A stretch of 61,462 nt of DNA from Negativicoccus succinicivorans (lineage in GTDB: Bacteria; Bacillota; Negativicutes; Veillonellales; Negativicoccaceae), in assembly GCF_018373335.1 (NCBI RefSeq), contig NZ_JAHAHH010000001.1, positions 1 to 61,462 of the forward strand, in the 5' to 3' direction. Below the pieces are notes generated by a model that searched no databases, was not told the DNA's origin, and worked only from the letters and a program-made list of their open reading frames with translations. The position numbers and the translations under genes are program-made. Of this stretch, positions 1 through 7,741 are shown piece after piece (the first letter of the stretch is position 1; every line of letters starts with the position of its first letter).

Positions 1-998
1 GTAATCGCATCCGCGATCATGTACATCGCATCGTAAGCGAGCGCCGCGTACGCATCCGGTTTCACACCGTAGGCTTTTTCATAGGCCGCCACAAAATCCA
101 TCGCCTTTTTATTGTTTTCATCCACGGCATAGTGGTTGCTGAAATACGTATTATTCAGGTTTTGCGCGCCGGCGATTTCCGCCAACTTCGCGCTGTCCCA
201 ACCGTCCGAACCCAAAATCGGTTTCGTGTAACCCATTTCACGCGCCTGCTTAATGATCAGGCCGACTTCCTGGTAGTACGCCGGTACAAAAATCGCATCC
301 GGATCGCTGGCGATGATTTTCGTCAGCGTCGCTTTGAAATCGGTATCTTTCTGCAGGAAACCTTCGGTACCGGTAACCGTGCCGCCGGCCGCCGTGAACG
401 CTTCCTCGAAGAATTTGGCCAATCCCTTGGAGTAATCGCTCGAGTTATCGACAAGGATCGCTACTTTTTGTGCGTTCAGCTGTTTCAACGCAAAGCTCGT
501 CATAACTTTGCCCTGGAACGAATCGACAAAGGTGGAGCGGAACATGAAATCGCGCACTTTATTCGCTTTGTCATCCCAGGTCACACGCGGATTCGAACCC
601 GTCGGGCTGATCCCGAGAACTTTCGCGGAGGAATTGATCGCGGACGCCGCAATCGCGTTCGAGCTGGTATCCGGAGCAATCGTGGCGATCGCGCCGTCAT
701 CAATCAATTTTTGCATCTGCGTCGTGGCTTCAGCCGCTTCCGAGCGGTTGTCGCCGACTTGCAGACTGACCTGCTTACCCATGAGGCCGCCTTTTTTGTT
801 GATTTCATCTACCGCCAGCTTAATCGCGTTCGCGGAGCTTTGACCGAAGGACGCCTGGTTACCGGTCATTTCCAAGTTCGCGCCGATTTTAATCGTATCG
901 GCCGCCGCTTTTTTGTCACCGCCGCCGCAACCCGCGAGCAATCCGATCGTCGCCATTGCCATCGCCGCTGCCGCTACTTTCTTTTGCCATTGTTTCAT
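1..998 (-). CDS. ABC transporter substrate-binding lipoprotein, Leu/Ile/Val type (3' end cut by window edge)
   Basis: This gene runs leftward off the window, so only about 332 codons from its N terminus are visible. The start at 998 follows an AAGGGGGT ribosome site. The protein opens with a lysine-containing, alanine-rich signal peptide ending in the lipobox LLAGC, so it should be a lipoprotein. The mature part has the type I periplasmic-binding fold signatures of the LivJ/LivK family: IKIGANLEMTG, an APDTSSNA segment and an AILVDNSSDYSKG segment. By family knowledge it binds branched-chain or related amino acids and delivers them to a LivHMGF-type ABC importer. No permease or ATPase gene is visible here; they may lie to the left. 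It is closely related to the next gene, 32 nt upstream, and the two are tandem paralogues. Confidence 0.9.
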   Translation of the reverse strand, partial: MKQWQKKVAAAAMAMATIGLLAGCGGGDKKAAADTIKIGANLEMTGNQASFGQSSANAIKLAVDEINKKGGLMGKQVSLQVGDNRSEAAEATTQMQKLIDDGAIATIAPDTSSNAIAASAINSSAKVLGISPTGSNPRVTWDDKANKVRDFMFRSTFVDSFQGKVMTSFALKQLNAQKVAILVDNSSDYSKGLAKFFEEAFTAAGGTVTGTEGFLQKDTDFKATLTKIIASDPDAIFVPAYYQEVGLIIKQAREMGYTKPILGSDGWDSAKLAEIAGAQNLNNTYFSNHYAVDENNKKAMDFVAAYEKAYGVKPDAYAALAYDAMYMIADAI

Positions 999-1030
999 GT
1001 TCTTACCCCCTTGTTTTTATACTTTTACTA

Positions 1031-2209
1031 TTAACTCAACTGAATACGTTTCAGGAAACGTCGTTCGCCGTTTACCAGCTGAATGACCACACCGCTCGAA
1101 ACGGTATTGTGATCGGCGTCGATGGAAATCTTACCGCTGATGGCTTTGAAATCCTGCATCTTCGTCAGTTCCTGTTGAATCTTATGCGGATCAGTCGACT
1201 GCGCCCGCCGGATGGCTTCGAGCAAGAGTCGTGTCGCATCGTACCCGAGCACCGCGTAGGAATCCGGTTTGTATCCGAAACGACGTTCATACCGTGTGAT
1301 AAACTGTTGCAACACCGGATCCGTATCATTTGGCGAGTAATGGTTGGTGTAGTAGGTATGGTTCAGATTTTTAGCGCCCGCAATTTCCACGAGTTTATCC
1401 GAATCCCAACCGTCACCACCGACGATCGGCACATTCCAGCCAATCTCACGTGCCTGCCGAACAATCATGCCCACTTCCTGGTAGTAGCCCGGCACGAACA
1501 AAACGTCCGGGTGTTGTGCTTTCAACTTCGTCAACGTGACTTTAAAATCCACATCTTTTTGCAGGTACGCTTCTTTGGCGATGACCGAGCCGCCGGCGGC
1601 CGTAAAGCTCTTGGTAAAGAAATTCGCCAAGCCGATCGCATATTCACTCGCATTATCGACCAGAATTGCCGCTTTTCGCGCTCCCAAGTCGCCGTAAGCG
1701 AACTCGGCGGCGATGCGTCCCTGGTAGGAGTCAATGAAAGTCGCTCGGAACACATAATCCCGCACCTTGCCGGTCGCCGGATCGATCGTAACCGCCGGAT
1801 GCGTCGCCTTCGGACTGATCAGCGGAATTTTATTTTCCGCTACCATCGGCGCCACCGCAATCACGTTCGAACTGGTATCCGGACCGATGATGCCGACCAC
1901 ACCCGCGTCCACCAGCTTAAACATCGCATCACTCGAGCCGGCGACATCGCTGCGGTTATCGAGCGCGATCAGCTGAATTTGCTTGCCGAGAATTCCGTCC
2001 GCGCTGTTCACTTCGTCGATCGCCATTTGCATGGCATTGACCGTCGATGTGCCGAAGCTGGCGTTCGAGCCGGTCATTTCCAGATTGCTGCCGATCGTCA
2101 GTAAATGAGTATTATTCGGACTGCGATTCGGCTGACAGCCGGTCATACCGACCAACGCAATCGTACCGACGAGCGCGCTGATAATCAGCGCCCGCCACTT
2201 TGTTTGCAT
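1031..2209 (-). CDS. ABC transporter substrate-binding lipoprotein, Leu/Ile/Val type (paralogue)
   Basis: A 392-residue LivK-type binding protein. I chose the ATG at 2209 because an AGGTAGGGGG ribosome site lies about 6 nt before it; in-frame ATGs further upstream sit inside or beyond that site. The signal peptide ends in LVGMTGC, a usable lipobox. The body matches the neighbouring gene segment by segment (IGSNLEMTGSNASFG, GPDTSSNVIAVAP, AAILVDNASEYAIG, FVPGYYQEVGMI), so a tandem duplication with sequence divergence is the simplest origin. It probably sits in the periplasm of a diderm cell, anchored to the inner membrane, and feeds an ABC importer of amino acids. The exact ligand cannot be read from the sequence. 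Confidence 0.9.
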   Translation of the reverse strand: MQTKWRALIISALVGTIALVGMTGCQPNRSPNNTHLLTIGSNLEMTGSNASFGTSTVNAMQMAIDEVNSADGILGKQIQLIALDNRSDVAGSSDAMFKLVDAGVVGIIGPDTSSNVIAVAPMVAENKIPLISPKATHPAVTIDPATGKVRDYVFRATFIDSYQGRIAAEFAYGDLGARKAAILVDNASEYAIGLANFFTKSFTAAGGSVIAKEAYLQKDVDFKVTLTKLKAQHPDVLFVPGYYQEVGMIVRQAREIGWNVPIVGGDGWDSDKLVEIAGAKNLNHTYYTNHYSPNDTDPVLQQFITRYERRFGYKPDSYAVLGYDATRLLLEAIRRAQSTDPHKIQQELTKMQDFKAISGKISIDADHNTVSSGVVIQLVNGERRFLKRIQLS

Positions 2210-2873
2210 GGACATCCCCCTACCTTTCCTTATCATGATAAAAAGGTATACTTCTTATGCGATTTATTATATTATCCGTAAATATCTCGGTCAACACCTA
2301 ATTTACAAGCATTTTGCAGGGTTTCAGTATTTTGTATACACAAAAACAATGCCGCTTTTTGTCGTCTTTTGCAAAACTCCCGCCCGTAGGGAAATCATGA
2401 CCTCTTCCCCAAAAACGATGTAAAAAAGAAATACAAAAACGACTTGCTCTCATCGCAATATCGTGTATACGATTTTAAAATTAGCATAGCCTATTGGATT
2501 TTTCGTGTACGCTTTTTCCGGCATCAATGCCATCTCGAAAAAAACGCTCTCCTTTTTGCCGCCACTTCTTTCAGCGATATACGGTTTCACATCGCTGCCG
2601 TAAAATGCGCAAAATTTGTACCAATTTGCCTTTTTTGTCTATTTTGTATCTTCTGCTATTCAATTTTTATTTTCTTTCCTTATTTTGCCTTTCGTTTTTG
2701 CAGTCATTTGTCATTTCACGGAAATTTTGAATCGTTCATTTTGCGCGTGCTATAAAATTTTTATTTTTCTCAAAGTCTAACGGCTTTTAATAAAATTTAC
2801 ACGGATACCATTTCAAAAAAATTTTGCCGACCGGAAATAAAAACGGAAAAATTTTCCCACCGTATTTTGAGCA
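2210..2873. other. Intergenic region upstream of the binding-protein genes
   Basis: About 660 bases without a convincing gene. It is AT-rich and pyrimidine-rich on the plus strand, and the short open frames in it have no ribosome sites and are dominated by Phe/Leu. It must contain the minus-strand promoter of the binding-protein pair. Two GTATAC-centred sequences occur (around 2333-2340 and 2464-2471) and could be operator halves, but I cannot assign a regulator. Confidence 0.4.
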
Positions 2874-2898
2874 ATAAAAAAGACCGCAAAGCGGTCTT
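2874..2898 (-). terminator. Rho-independent terminator after the M23 peptidase gene
   Basis: A 7-bp GC-rich stem AGACCGC / GCGGTCT with an AAA loop lies at 2881-2897. Read on the minus strand it is followed by a run of T. It abuts the stop codon of the peptidase gene. Confidence 0.8.
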
Positions 2899-3788
2899 TA
2901 CTTTTTTGTCGGTAAAAACAACATCGGATCAACCGGCACGCCGTTAACACGTACTTCGTAATGAACGTGACTGCCGGTGCTGCGCCCGGTACTTCCCATG
3001 AAGGATATGACGGTGCCCGTTTGCACCTTATCGCCGACTTCGGCGATAATCAGCGAGTTATGCCCGTAACGCGTGACGATGCCGCCCGGATGCGTAACTT
3101 CCACCATATAACCGTAGCCGCCGGCCCAACCCGCCGCGGTGACGGTCCCGTTCGCGGTGGCCTGTATCGGAGAGCCGTAATCGCCGGCGATATCTACCCC
3201 TTCATGAAATCCGATGCCGTCACCGAAGGGATCGTTTCGCCAGCCGAAACTGCTGGAAACATATCCCCGCGCCGGCCAGATCGAGGGCGTATCGCCGGTC
3301 GCGCCGTCGTTCAATACGGGCTGATATGCCGGCGTAAGATCAATTCCTTCCGCCAACGATTGCCGCAACAGCACAAGCGAGTTCAGACGTTGGTCGGCGC
3401 GCGTGGAAAGCGCGGTGATACGTTCCAACAGCGCTCCCGGCGTTAACGCCTGCACCACTGCCGGCTCGCGCGCTACGGTGCCGCCACCACCTTGCGGCGC
3501 GGCTCCCGACTGCGAGCCTTGAATCATCTGCCGCACTTCCGCATCCAGCGCATCCAGACGCTGCATTTTGGTTTGCAGCTCCGTCAGTTTTTGGTTCGCG
3601 ATTTCCACCTGCCGCTGATGCAACTGATTTTCCTCGCGCAAACGATCCACTTCCCAATGTTGGTAATAGCCCCAACCGATCATCGTTAACGCGGCAAGCA
3701 ACACAATGATTTCCACTGCTACCAAAGTGTAAAACCATTTTTTGCGCATGGTCAACGTGACGGTGTCGGACGTTTGGAATGACTTCAT
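2898..3788 (-). CDS. M23-family membrane-anchored metallopeptidase (LytM domain)
   Basis: A 296-residue protein with a single N-terminal membrane segment (about residues 18-42), a coiled-coil stretch (about 50-90) and a C-terminal LytM/M23 domain. The zinc motif is present: FHEGVDIAGDYG supplies the first His and Asp, and GSHVHYEV supplies the HxH. The domain should therefore be catalytically competent as a peptidoglycan endopeptidase, or could act in cell-wall septation like EnvC or NlpD relatives. The start codon overlaps the end of the DUF4446 gene by 4 nt, so the two are probably translationally coupled. It lies at the distal end of the parA-parB transcription direction, which fits a cell-cycle role, but that is inference. 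Confidence 0.85.
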   Translation of the reverse strand: MKSFQTSDTVTLTMRKKWFYTLVAVEIIVLLAALTMIGWGYYQHWEVDRLREENQLHQRQVEIANQKLTELQTKMQRLDALDAEVRQMIQGSQSGAAPQGGGGTVAREPAVVQALTPGALLERITALSTRADQRLNSLVLLRQSLAEGIDLTPAYQPVLNDGATGDTPSIWPARGYVSSSFGWRNDPFGDGIGFHEGVDIAGDYGSPIQATANGTVTAAGWAGGYGYMVEVTHPGGIVTRYGHNSLIIAEVGDKVQTGTVISFMGSTGRSTGSHVHYEVRVNGVPVDPMLFLPTKK

Positions 3789-4300
3789 GCCGTTCCTTTC
3801 TCCGGACCGCCGCCCTGTTCAAGCGCACGTGCCAAGCTGTCTTCTTCTTCTCTGCTGGGACGGGATAAATAGCGTCCGGCGCGAACTTCCTTCGCATATA
3901 CTCGCGTTTCTTCCGAGCCGCTGATCGCGGACACCGTGACCCCGTTACCCCGGCCGTCAAGCATGGTCAGTGAAAAGCTGTCCTGCTGACCGTTGGCGGC
4001 AAAAGCATTGTACTGAACAAAACCGATTTGTTGTAATGCGGCATGTTGCACCCGAGAAAGATTTTCCTGCGCCGCGCCCATCGCGCTGATGGATGCGCCC
4101 AGTTCACGCAATTCGCGCACTTCGGTCGCAAGTTTACGTTCCAGAGTGTTACCGTCTTCGCCGCGCATGAAAAGATTATATTTTTGTCGTAATTGACGCA
4201 TTTGCGTATATAAAACGAGTACATAAGCTAATACTATAACGAGCAGAGCAATTAATACGCCGAGCATAATCGTACCCGTCGTCTCCGTCAACCAAGCCAT
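3785..4300 (-). CDS. DUF4446 family membrane protein
   Basis: A 171-residue protein with one N-terminal membrane helix (about residues 10-32), a short coiled coil and a C-terminal domain with the DUF4446-like segment VQYNAFAANGQQDSFSLTML. Genes of this family are typically found directly downstream of parB in Firmicutes, as here. Its function is unknown. It shares a 4-nt overlap with the M23 peptidase downstream, and a parS site lies between it and parB. Confidence 0.8.
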   Translation of the reverse strand: MAWLTETTGTIMLGVLIALLVIVLAYVLVLYTQMRQLRQKYNLFMRGEDGNTLERKLATEVRELRELGASISAMGAAQENLSRVQHAALQQIGFVQYNAFAANGQQDSFSLTMLDGRGNGVTVSAISGSEETRVYAKEVRAGRYLSRPSREEEDSLARALEQGGGPEKGTA

Positions 4301-4309
4301 ACTTCCTCC

Positions 4310-4325
4310 TGTTTCACGTGAAACA
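4310..4325. promoter_or_regulatory. parS centromere site (perfect)
   Basis: The 16-bp palindrome TGTTTCACGTGAAACA is exactly the canonical bacterial parS sequence bound by ParB. It lies between parB and the DUF4446 gene. Confidence 0.97.
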
Positions 4326-5189
4326 TTATTTCAGTAACGCCAAAAGCCGCTCCAGTTCATCCCAATTCGCATACGGAATGCGAATTTCACCATGCGTCTT
4401 GCTGCCGCTGCCCTGCGCGGTAATAGTTACTTTCGTTCCGAGCAATAAGGTCAGCTCCTCACTTTCCGCATGGAGATAAGCCTCGACGTTTGCATCCGAT
4501 TTTTTCGTTTTTTTCTGCTTCAGCGATTTCCGAGCCGGCGTTTTGGTTTCGGCAAGCAACGCTTCTACCCGGCGCGCACTTAAACCTTCCGCGACAATTT
4601 TTTGCGCCCAACGCACCTGCGCATCCGGATCTTCTACCGTCAGTAAAGGTCGCACCTGCCCGACGGTGAGATCGCGACGCGCCAACAGTTCCCGTACAAA
4701 ATCCGGCAATTGGAGAAGCCGCATCATATTGGTAATATACGGGCGGCTGCGGCCGACTTTAGTCGCAATCTGCGCCTGCGTCAGAGAAAATTCATCACGC
4801 AAACGATAGTACGCCGCCGCTTCTTCAATCGGATTTAAGTCTTCCCGTTGCAAGTTTTCGATTAACGCGACCGCGGCCAGCGCGGCATCGTCGTAATCAC
4901 GAATGACTACCGGCACGGTGCTAAGCTTGGCAATTTTAGCGGCGCGCAAACGCCGTTCCCCCGCGACCAATTGGTAGCCGTCATCGACCTTCATCACAAT
5001 GAGCGGCTGAATAATGCCGTACTCTTTGATCGACGCGGCCAAGTCATTCAGTTCATTTTCGGCAAACTCCTGCCGAGGCTGCTGCGGATTAGGAGCAATG
5101 TCCGTCAGAGGAACTTCCTGCACCGCCGATTCGCTACTAGGAAGCAACGAATCCAGACCGCGGCCCGGATTCATGCCTTTTTTAGCCAC
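4326..5189 (-). CDS. parB: Chromosome partitioning protein ParB (Spo0J)
   Basis: A 288-residue ParB. I chose the GTG at 5189 because AGGAGGTG precedes it, and the resulting N terminus VAKKGMNPGRGLDSLL matches the family pattern. The CTP-binding domain carries the GERRLRAAK motif and the NPQQPR box. A helix-turn-helix follows in the middle (SLTQAQIATKVGRSRPYITN), with a dimerisation domain at the C terminus. ParB binds parS, spreads as a clamp and loads SMC. It overlaps parA by 8 nt, as is usual for a parAB operon. Both visible parS sites are local. Confidence 0.97.
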   Translation of the reverse strand: MAKKGMNPGRGLDSLLPSSESAVQEVPLTDIAPNPQQPRQEFAENELNDLAASIKEYGIIQPLIVMKVDDGYQLVAGERRLRAAKIAKLSTVPVVIRDYDDAALAAVALIENLQREDLNPIEEAAAYYRLRDEFSLTQAQIATKVGRSRPYITNMMRLLQLPDFVRELLARRDLTVGQVRPLLTVEDPDAQVRWAQKIVAEGLSARRVEALLAETKTPARKSLKQKKTKKSDANVEAYLHAESEELTLLLGTKVTITAQGSGSKTHGEIRIPYANWDELERLLALLK

Positions 5190-5943
5190 GCCGTAACACC
5201 TCCTGCGCCAATTCGCGATACACTTCCGCGCCTTTGGATTTATCGTCATAAAGAATAATCGGCTCGCCGTAGCTCGGCGCTTCGCTTAATCGCACATTGC
5301 GCGGAATCAGCGTGCGGTAGACTTTTTCGCCGAAATGTTTTTTGACTTCATCGGCCACCTGCAAAGACAAATTAGTGCGGCCGTCAAACATCGTCAACAC
5401 AACGCCTTCCAAATGCAGGCCCGGGTTCCAGTTGCCCGAAACCGAACGGATCGTCTGCAAAAGCTGCGCCACTCCTTCCAATGCGTAGTATTCGCACTGA
5501 ACGGGCACCAACACCGATCCCGCCGCGACCAACGCGTTCACCGTTAAAAGGCCCAAGGATGGCGGGCAGTCGATTAAGATATAGTCGAATTTCTTTTTTA
5601 ATTTACCTAAGGCGTCACGCAATTTTGTTTCACGTGAAACCATGTTGACCAATTCGACTTCCGCACCCGCCAACGCAATCGTCGCGGGCAAAACGGATAA
5701 ACCCTCCACGGCGGTTTTCACGCATGCTTTTTTGGCGGATGCTCCTTCGATCAGCACTTCATAACCGGAACTCTCGATTCGGTCTTTGTCGATCCCCAGA
5801 CCGCTGGTCGCATTTCCCTGCGCGTCCATATCCACTAACAGTACGGCTTGACCCGCTTCCGCCAGGCAGGCCGCCAGGTTTACGGCGGTCGTCGTTTTGC
5901 CTACGCCGCCTTTCTGATTCATGATGGCAATAATTTTACCCAC
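5182..5943 (-). CDS. parA: Chromosome partitioning ATPase ParA (Soj)
   Basis: A 253-residue ParA/Soj with the deviant Walker A motif KGGVGKTTTAVN near residue 11, the Walker A' LLVDMDAQGNAT and the Walker B DYILIDCPPSLG. It works with ParB to segregate origins and, in Firmicutes, modulates DnaA. A parS-like site lies inside the coding sequence. It is followed directly by parB. Confidence 0.97.
   Translation of the reverse strand: MGKIIAIMNQKGGVGKTTTAVNLAACLAEAGQAVLLVDMDAQGNATSGLGIDKDRIESSGYEVLIEGASAKKACVKTAVEGLSVLPATIALAGAEVELVNMVSRETKLRDALGKLKKKFDYILIDCPPSLGLLTVNALVAAGSVLVPVQCEYYALEGVAQLLQTIRSVSGNWNPGLHLEGVVLTMFDGRTNLSLQVADEVKKHFGEKVYRTLIPRNVRLSEAPSYGEPIILYDDKSKGAEVYRELAQEVLRRG
5628..5643. 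promoter_or_regulatory. parS site inside parA (15 of 16 bases)
   Basis: TGTTTCACGTGAAACC differs from the consensus only at the last base. It lies within the parA reading frame. Confidence 0.92.
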
Positions 5944-6037
5944 CGTGGCACCTCCATTTCTATTCGTACTTTATAGTATATCACACTGATCGACAGCGCT
6001 TTGTCAAAAGTCGATTTGTTTTTTCTTCCGCCCGCAT

Positions 6038-6069
6038 AAAAAGAGACCGTCCGCAGACGGTCTCTTTTT
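6038..6069. terminator. Bidirectional terminator hairpin
   Basis: A perfect 14-bp stem with arms AAAAAGAGACCGTC and GACGGTCTCTTTTT around a CGCA loop. On the minus strand it ends the PPK2 transcript; its stem overlaps the PPK2 stop codon by 2 nt. Confidence 0.9.
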
Positions 6070-6964
6070 ATCCGAATAAATCTTCCAAGGTCATGTTTTT
6101 GTCTTTCGCCAGGACTTTTTGCCAGTGCTCCAAATGTTCCTTTTCCGCTCCGGATAGTGCCGGAAATTGCGGATCCAATTGTTTCAACAGCTGCAAGGTC
6201 GCCTGCGCCGCCAAGTAACGCGTGTACCATTTTTTATCCGCCGGCAGTATATACCAGGGAGCGTACTTCGTCGACGTAGCCTGAATCATGTCCGCGTACA
6301 CATGCTGGTAATTGTTCCAATACTTGCGTTCATTGATATCGGCCATGGAAAACTTCCAGTTCTTTTCCGGTCGTTTGATCCGATCAATCAGCCGCTCCGC
6401 CTGCTCGTCTTTAGAAACGTGCAAGAAAAATTTCAGCATAAAGTAGCCGTTTTCATGCAAGTAGCGCTCCCAATCATTGATTTGGCGGAAGCGTTCCTGC
6501 CAAAATTCCTTGTCGATTTCGACATCGTTGCCCGGAAAGTTCTGATCTTTCAATAAATTATGCACGCGCGTAACGATGACGTCTTCATAATGAGAGCGGT
6601 TGAAAATGCCGATTTCGCCACGCCGCGGCAAGGCCCGATTGACGCGCCAGAGGTAGTCGCGATCCAACTCTTCACTCGACGGTTGCTTAAAGGTGGCGAC
6701 ACGTACGCCTTGCGGATTGAGAACGGTGTAGACATGCTTGATGAGACCGTCTTTACCCGCCGCATCCATCGCTTGCAAAACGACGACAATGCCATGCTTA
6801 TTTTCGGCATAAAGTCGTTCCTGATAAACCTTCAGCTCTTCCAGAACTTCCGGAAACAATTCTTCTTTCACCGTCTGTTTATCCGCTTCTTTCGGTGGGG
6901 CTGTCGGAATATTTTTAAAATCCAACTTGTCTTTGTGATGCACGAGATACCGTTTGGCGTCCAT
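6068..6964 (-). CDS. ppk2: PPK2-family polyphosphate:nucleotide phosphotransferase
   Basis: A 298-residue protein of the PPK2 family. It has the Walker A-like VLQAMDAAGKDGLIKHV (about residue 63), a Walker B region with IFNRSHYEDVI, and the lid region with RFRQIND. These enzymes use polyphosphate to phosphorylate AMP, ADP or GDP; the nucleotide class cannot be assigned from sequence reading. It has its own terminator and lies between parA and rsmG, two genes that are usually neighbours, so it looks like a later insertion into the origin cluster. Confidence 0.9.
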   Translation of the reverse strand: MDAKRYLVHHKDKLDFKNIPTAPPKEADKQTVKEELFPEVLEELKVYQERLYAENKHGIVVVLQAMDAAGKDGLIKHVYTVLNPQGVRVATFKQPSSEELDRDYLWRVNRALPRRGEIGIFNRSHYEDVIVTRVHNLLKDQNFPGNDVEIDKEFWQERFRQINDWERYLHENGYFMLKFFLHVSKDEQAERLIDRIKRPEKNWKFSMADINERKYWNNYQHVYADMIQATSTKYAPWYILPADKKWYTRYLAAQATLQLLKQLDPQFPALSGAEKEHLEHWQKVLAKDKNMTLEDLFG

Positions 6965-7006
6965 GGGTCTTCCTCCTCACTCTGATCGCAATCATTGTCA
7001 CTTACA

Positions 7007-7741
7007 TTATAAAGGTTGTTTCACCGCTTTGCCTGGCGCGCGCGGAAAACGCTTCGGCGTCGCCTGCACTTTTTGAATAATGCAGAGCACCCGCTCATCA
7101 AACCATTCGCCGCGATGCAATTTGCGCACTTCGCACAACTGACCCCCGAGTTCCCGAATAGCGCGTTGCGCAGCGCTCGCTTCCTCCGCGCCCTTCGGTC
7201 CTTTCCAGGCCAGAAAATAACCGCCTCGAGCGACAAAAGGCAACGCCCACTCGCAGAGCACGCGCAAATCGGCTACCGCGCGCGATGTCACCACCGCAAA
7301 CTGTTCGCGATATTCCTTCGCCTGCCCGGCAAATTCGGCGCGCTCATGGAGAATCTGTACATTCGTAAGGCCGATTGTTTGCGCGGCGTCAGCGACAAAA
7401 CGTAATTTTTTACCGACGGAGTCGAGCAATGTCCATTCGACATTCGGTGTAAGAATCGCCAGCGGGATACCGGGAAAACCGCCGCCCGTACCGAGATCAA
7501 GCGCGCGCGAACGCGCCGGAAAATACGCGGGATCATAGCCCAGCCACGAATCAATATAATGCTTCGCCAAAAATTCCTGCGGCTCGGTGATCGATGTCAA
7601 ATTCATCACCCGATTTTGCTCGATTACCGCAGTATAATACGCCGCATACGCCTGACTTTGCTCCGGCGTCAATGCGATCCCCAGCGACGTTGCCGCCGCT
7701 GTTATTTGTTCCGGGCTGAGCGTTGTCGTTTCAGGCATCAT
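7007..7741 (-). CDS. rsmG: 16S rRNA (guanine527-N7)-methyltransferase
   Basis: A 244-residue RsmG (GidB). It shows the conserved NLTSI near residue 50, the SAM-binding loop ALDLGTGGGFPGIPLAI and the SRAVADLRVLCEWALP segment. It methylates G527 of 16S rRNA; loss of the enzyme gives low-level streptomycin resistance in other bacteria. The start overlaps the end of mnmG by 11 nt; an alternative ATG lies one codon later. Confidence 0.96.
   Translation of the reverse strand: MMPETTTLSPEQITAAATSLGIALTPEQSQAYAAYYTAVIEQNRVMNLTSITEPQEFLAKHYIDSWLGYDPAYFPARSRALDLGTGGGFPGIPLAILTPNVEWTLLDSVGKKLRFVADAAQTIGLTNVQILHERAEFAGQAKEYREQFAVVTSRAVADLRVLCEWALPFVARGGYFLAWKGPKGAEEASAAQRAIRELGGQLCEVRKLHRGEWFDERVLCIIQKVQATPKRFPRAPGKAVKQPL

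Noticed and set aside
132..1034. 300-codon plus-strand open frame
   Set aside because: Antisense to the truncated binding-protein gene, which has a ribosome site, lipobox and family motifs.
2444..2755. 103-codon Phe-rich open frame in the 2.2-2.9 kb gap
   Set aside because: No ribosome site; the composition follows from pyrimidine-rich DNA.
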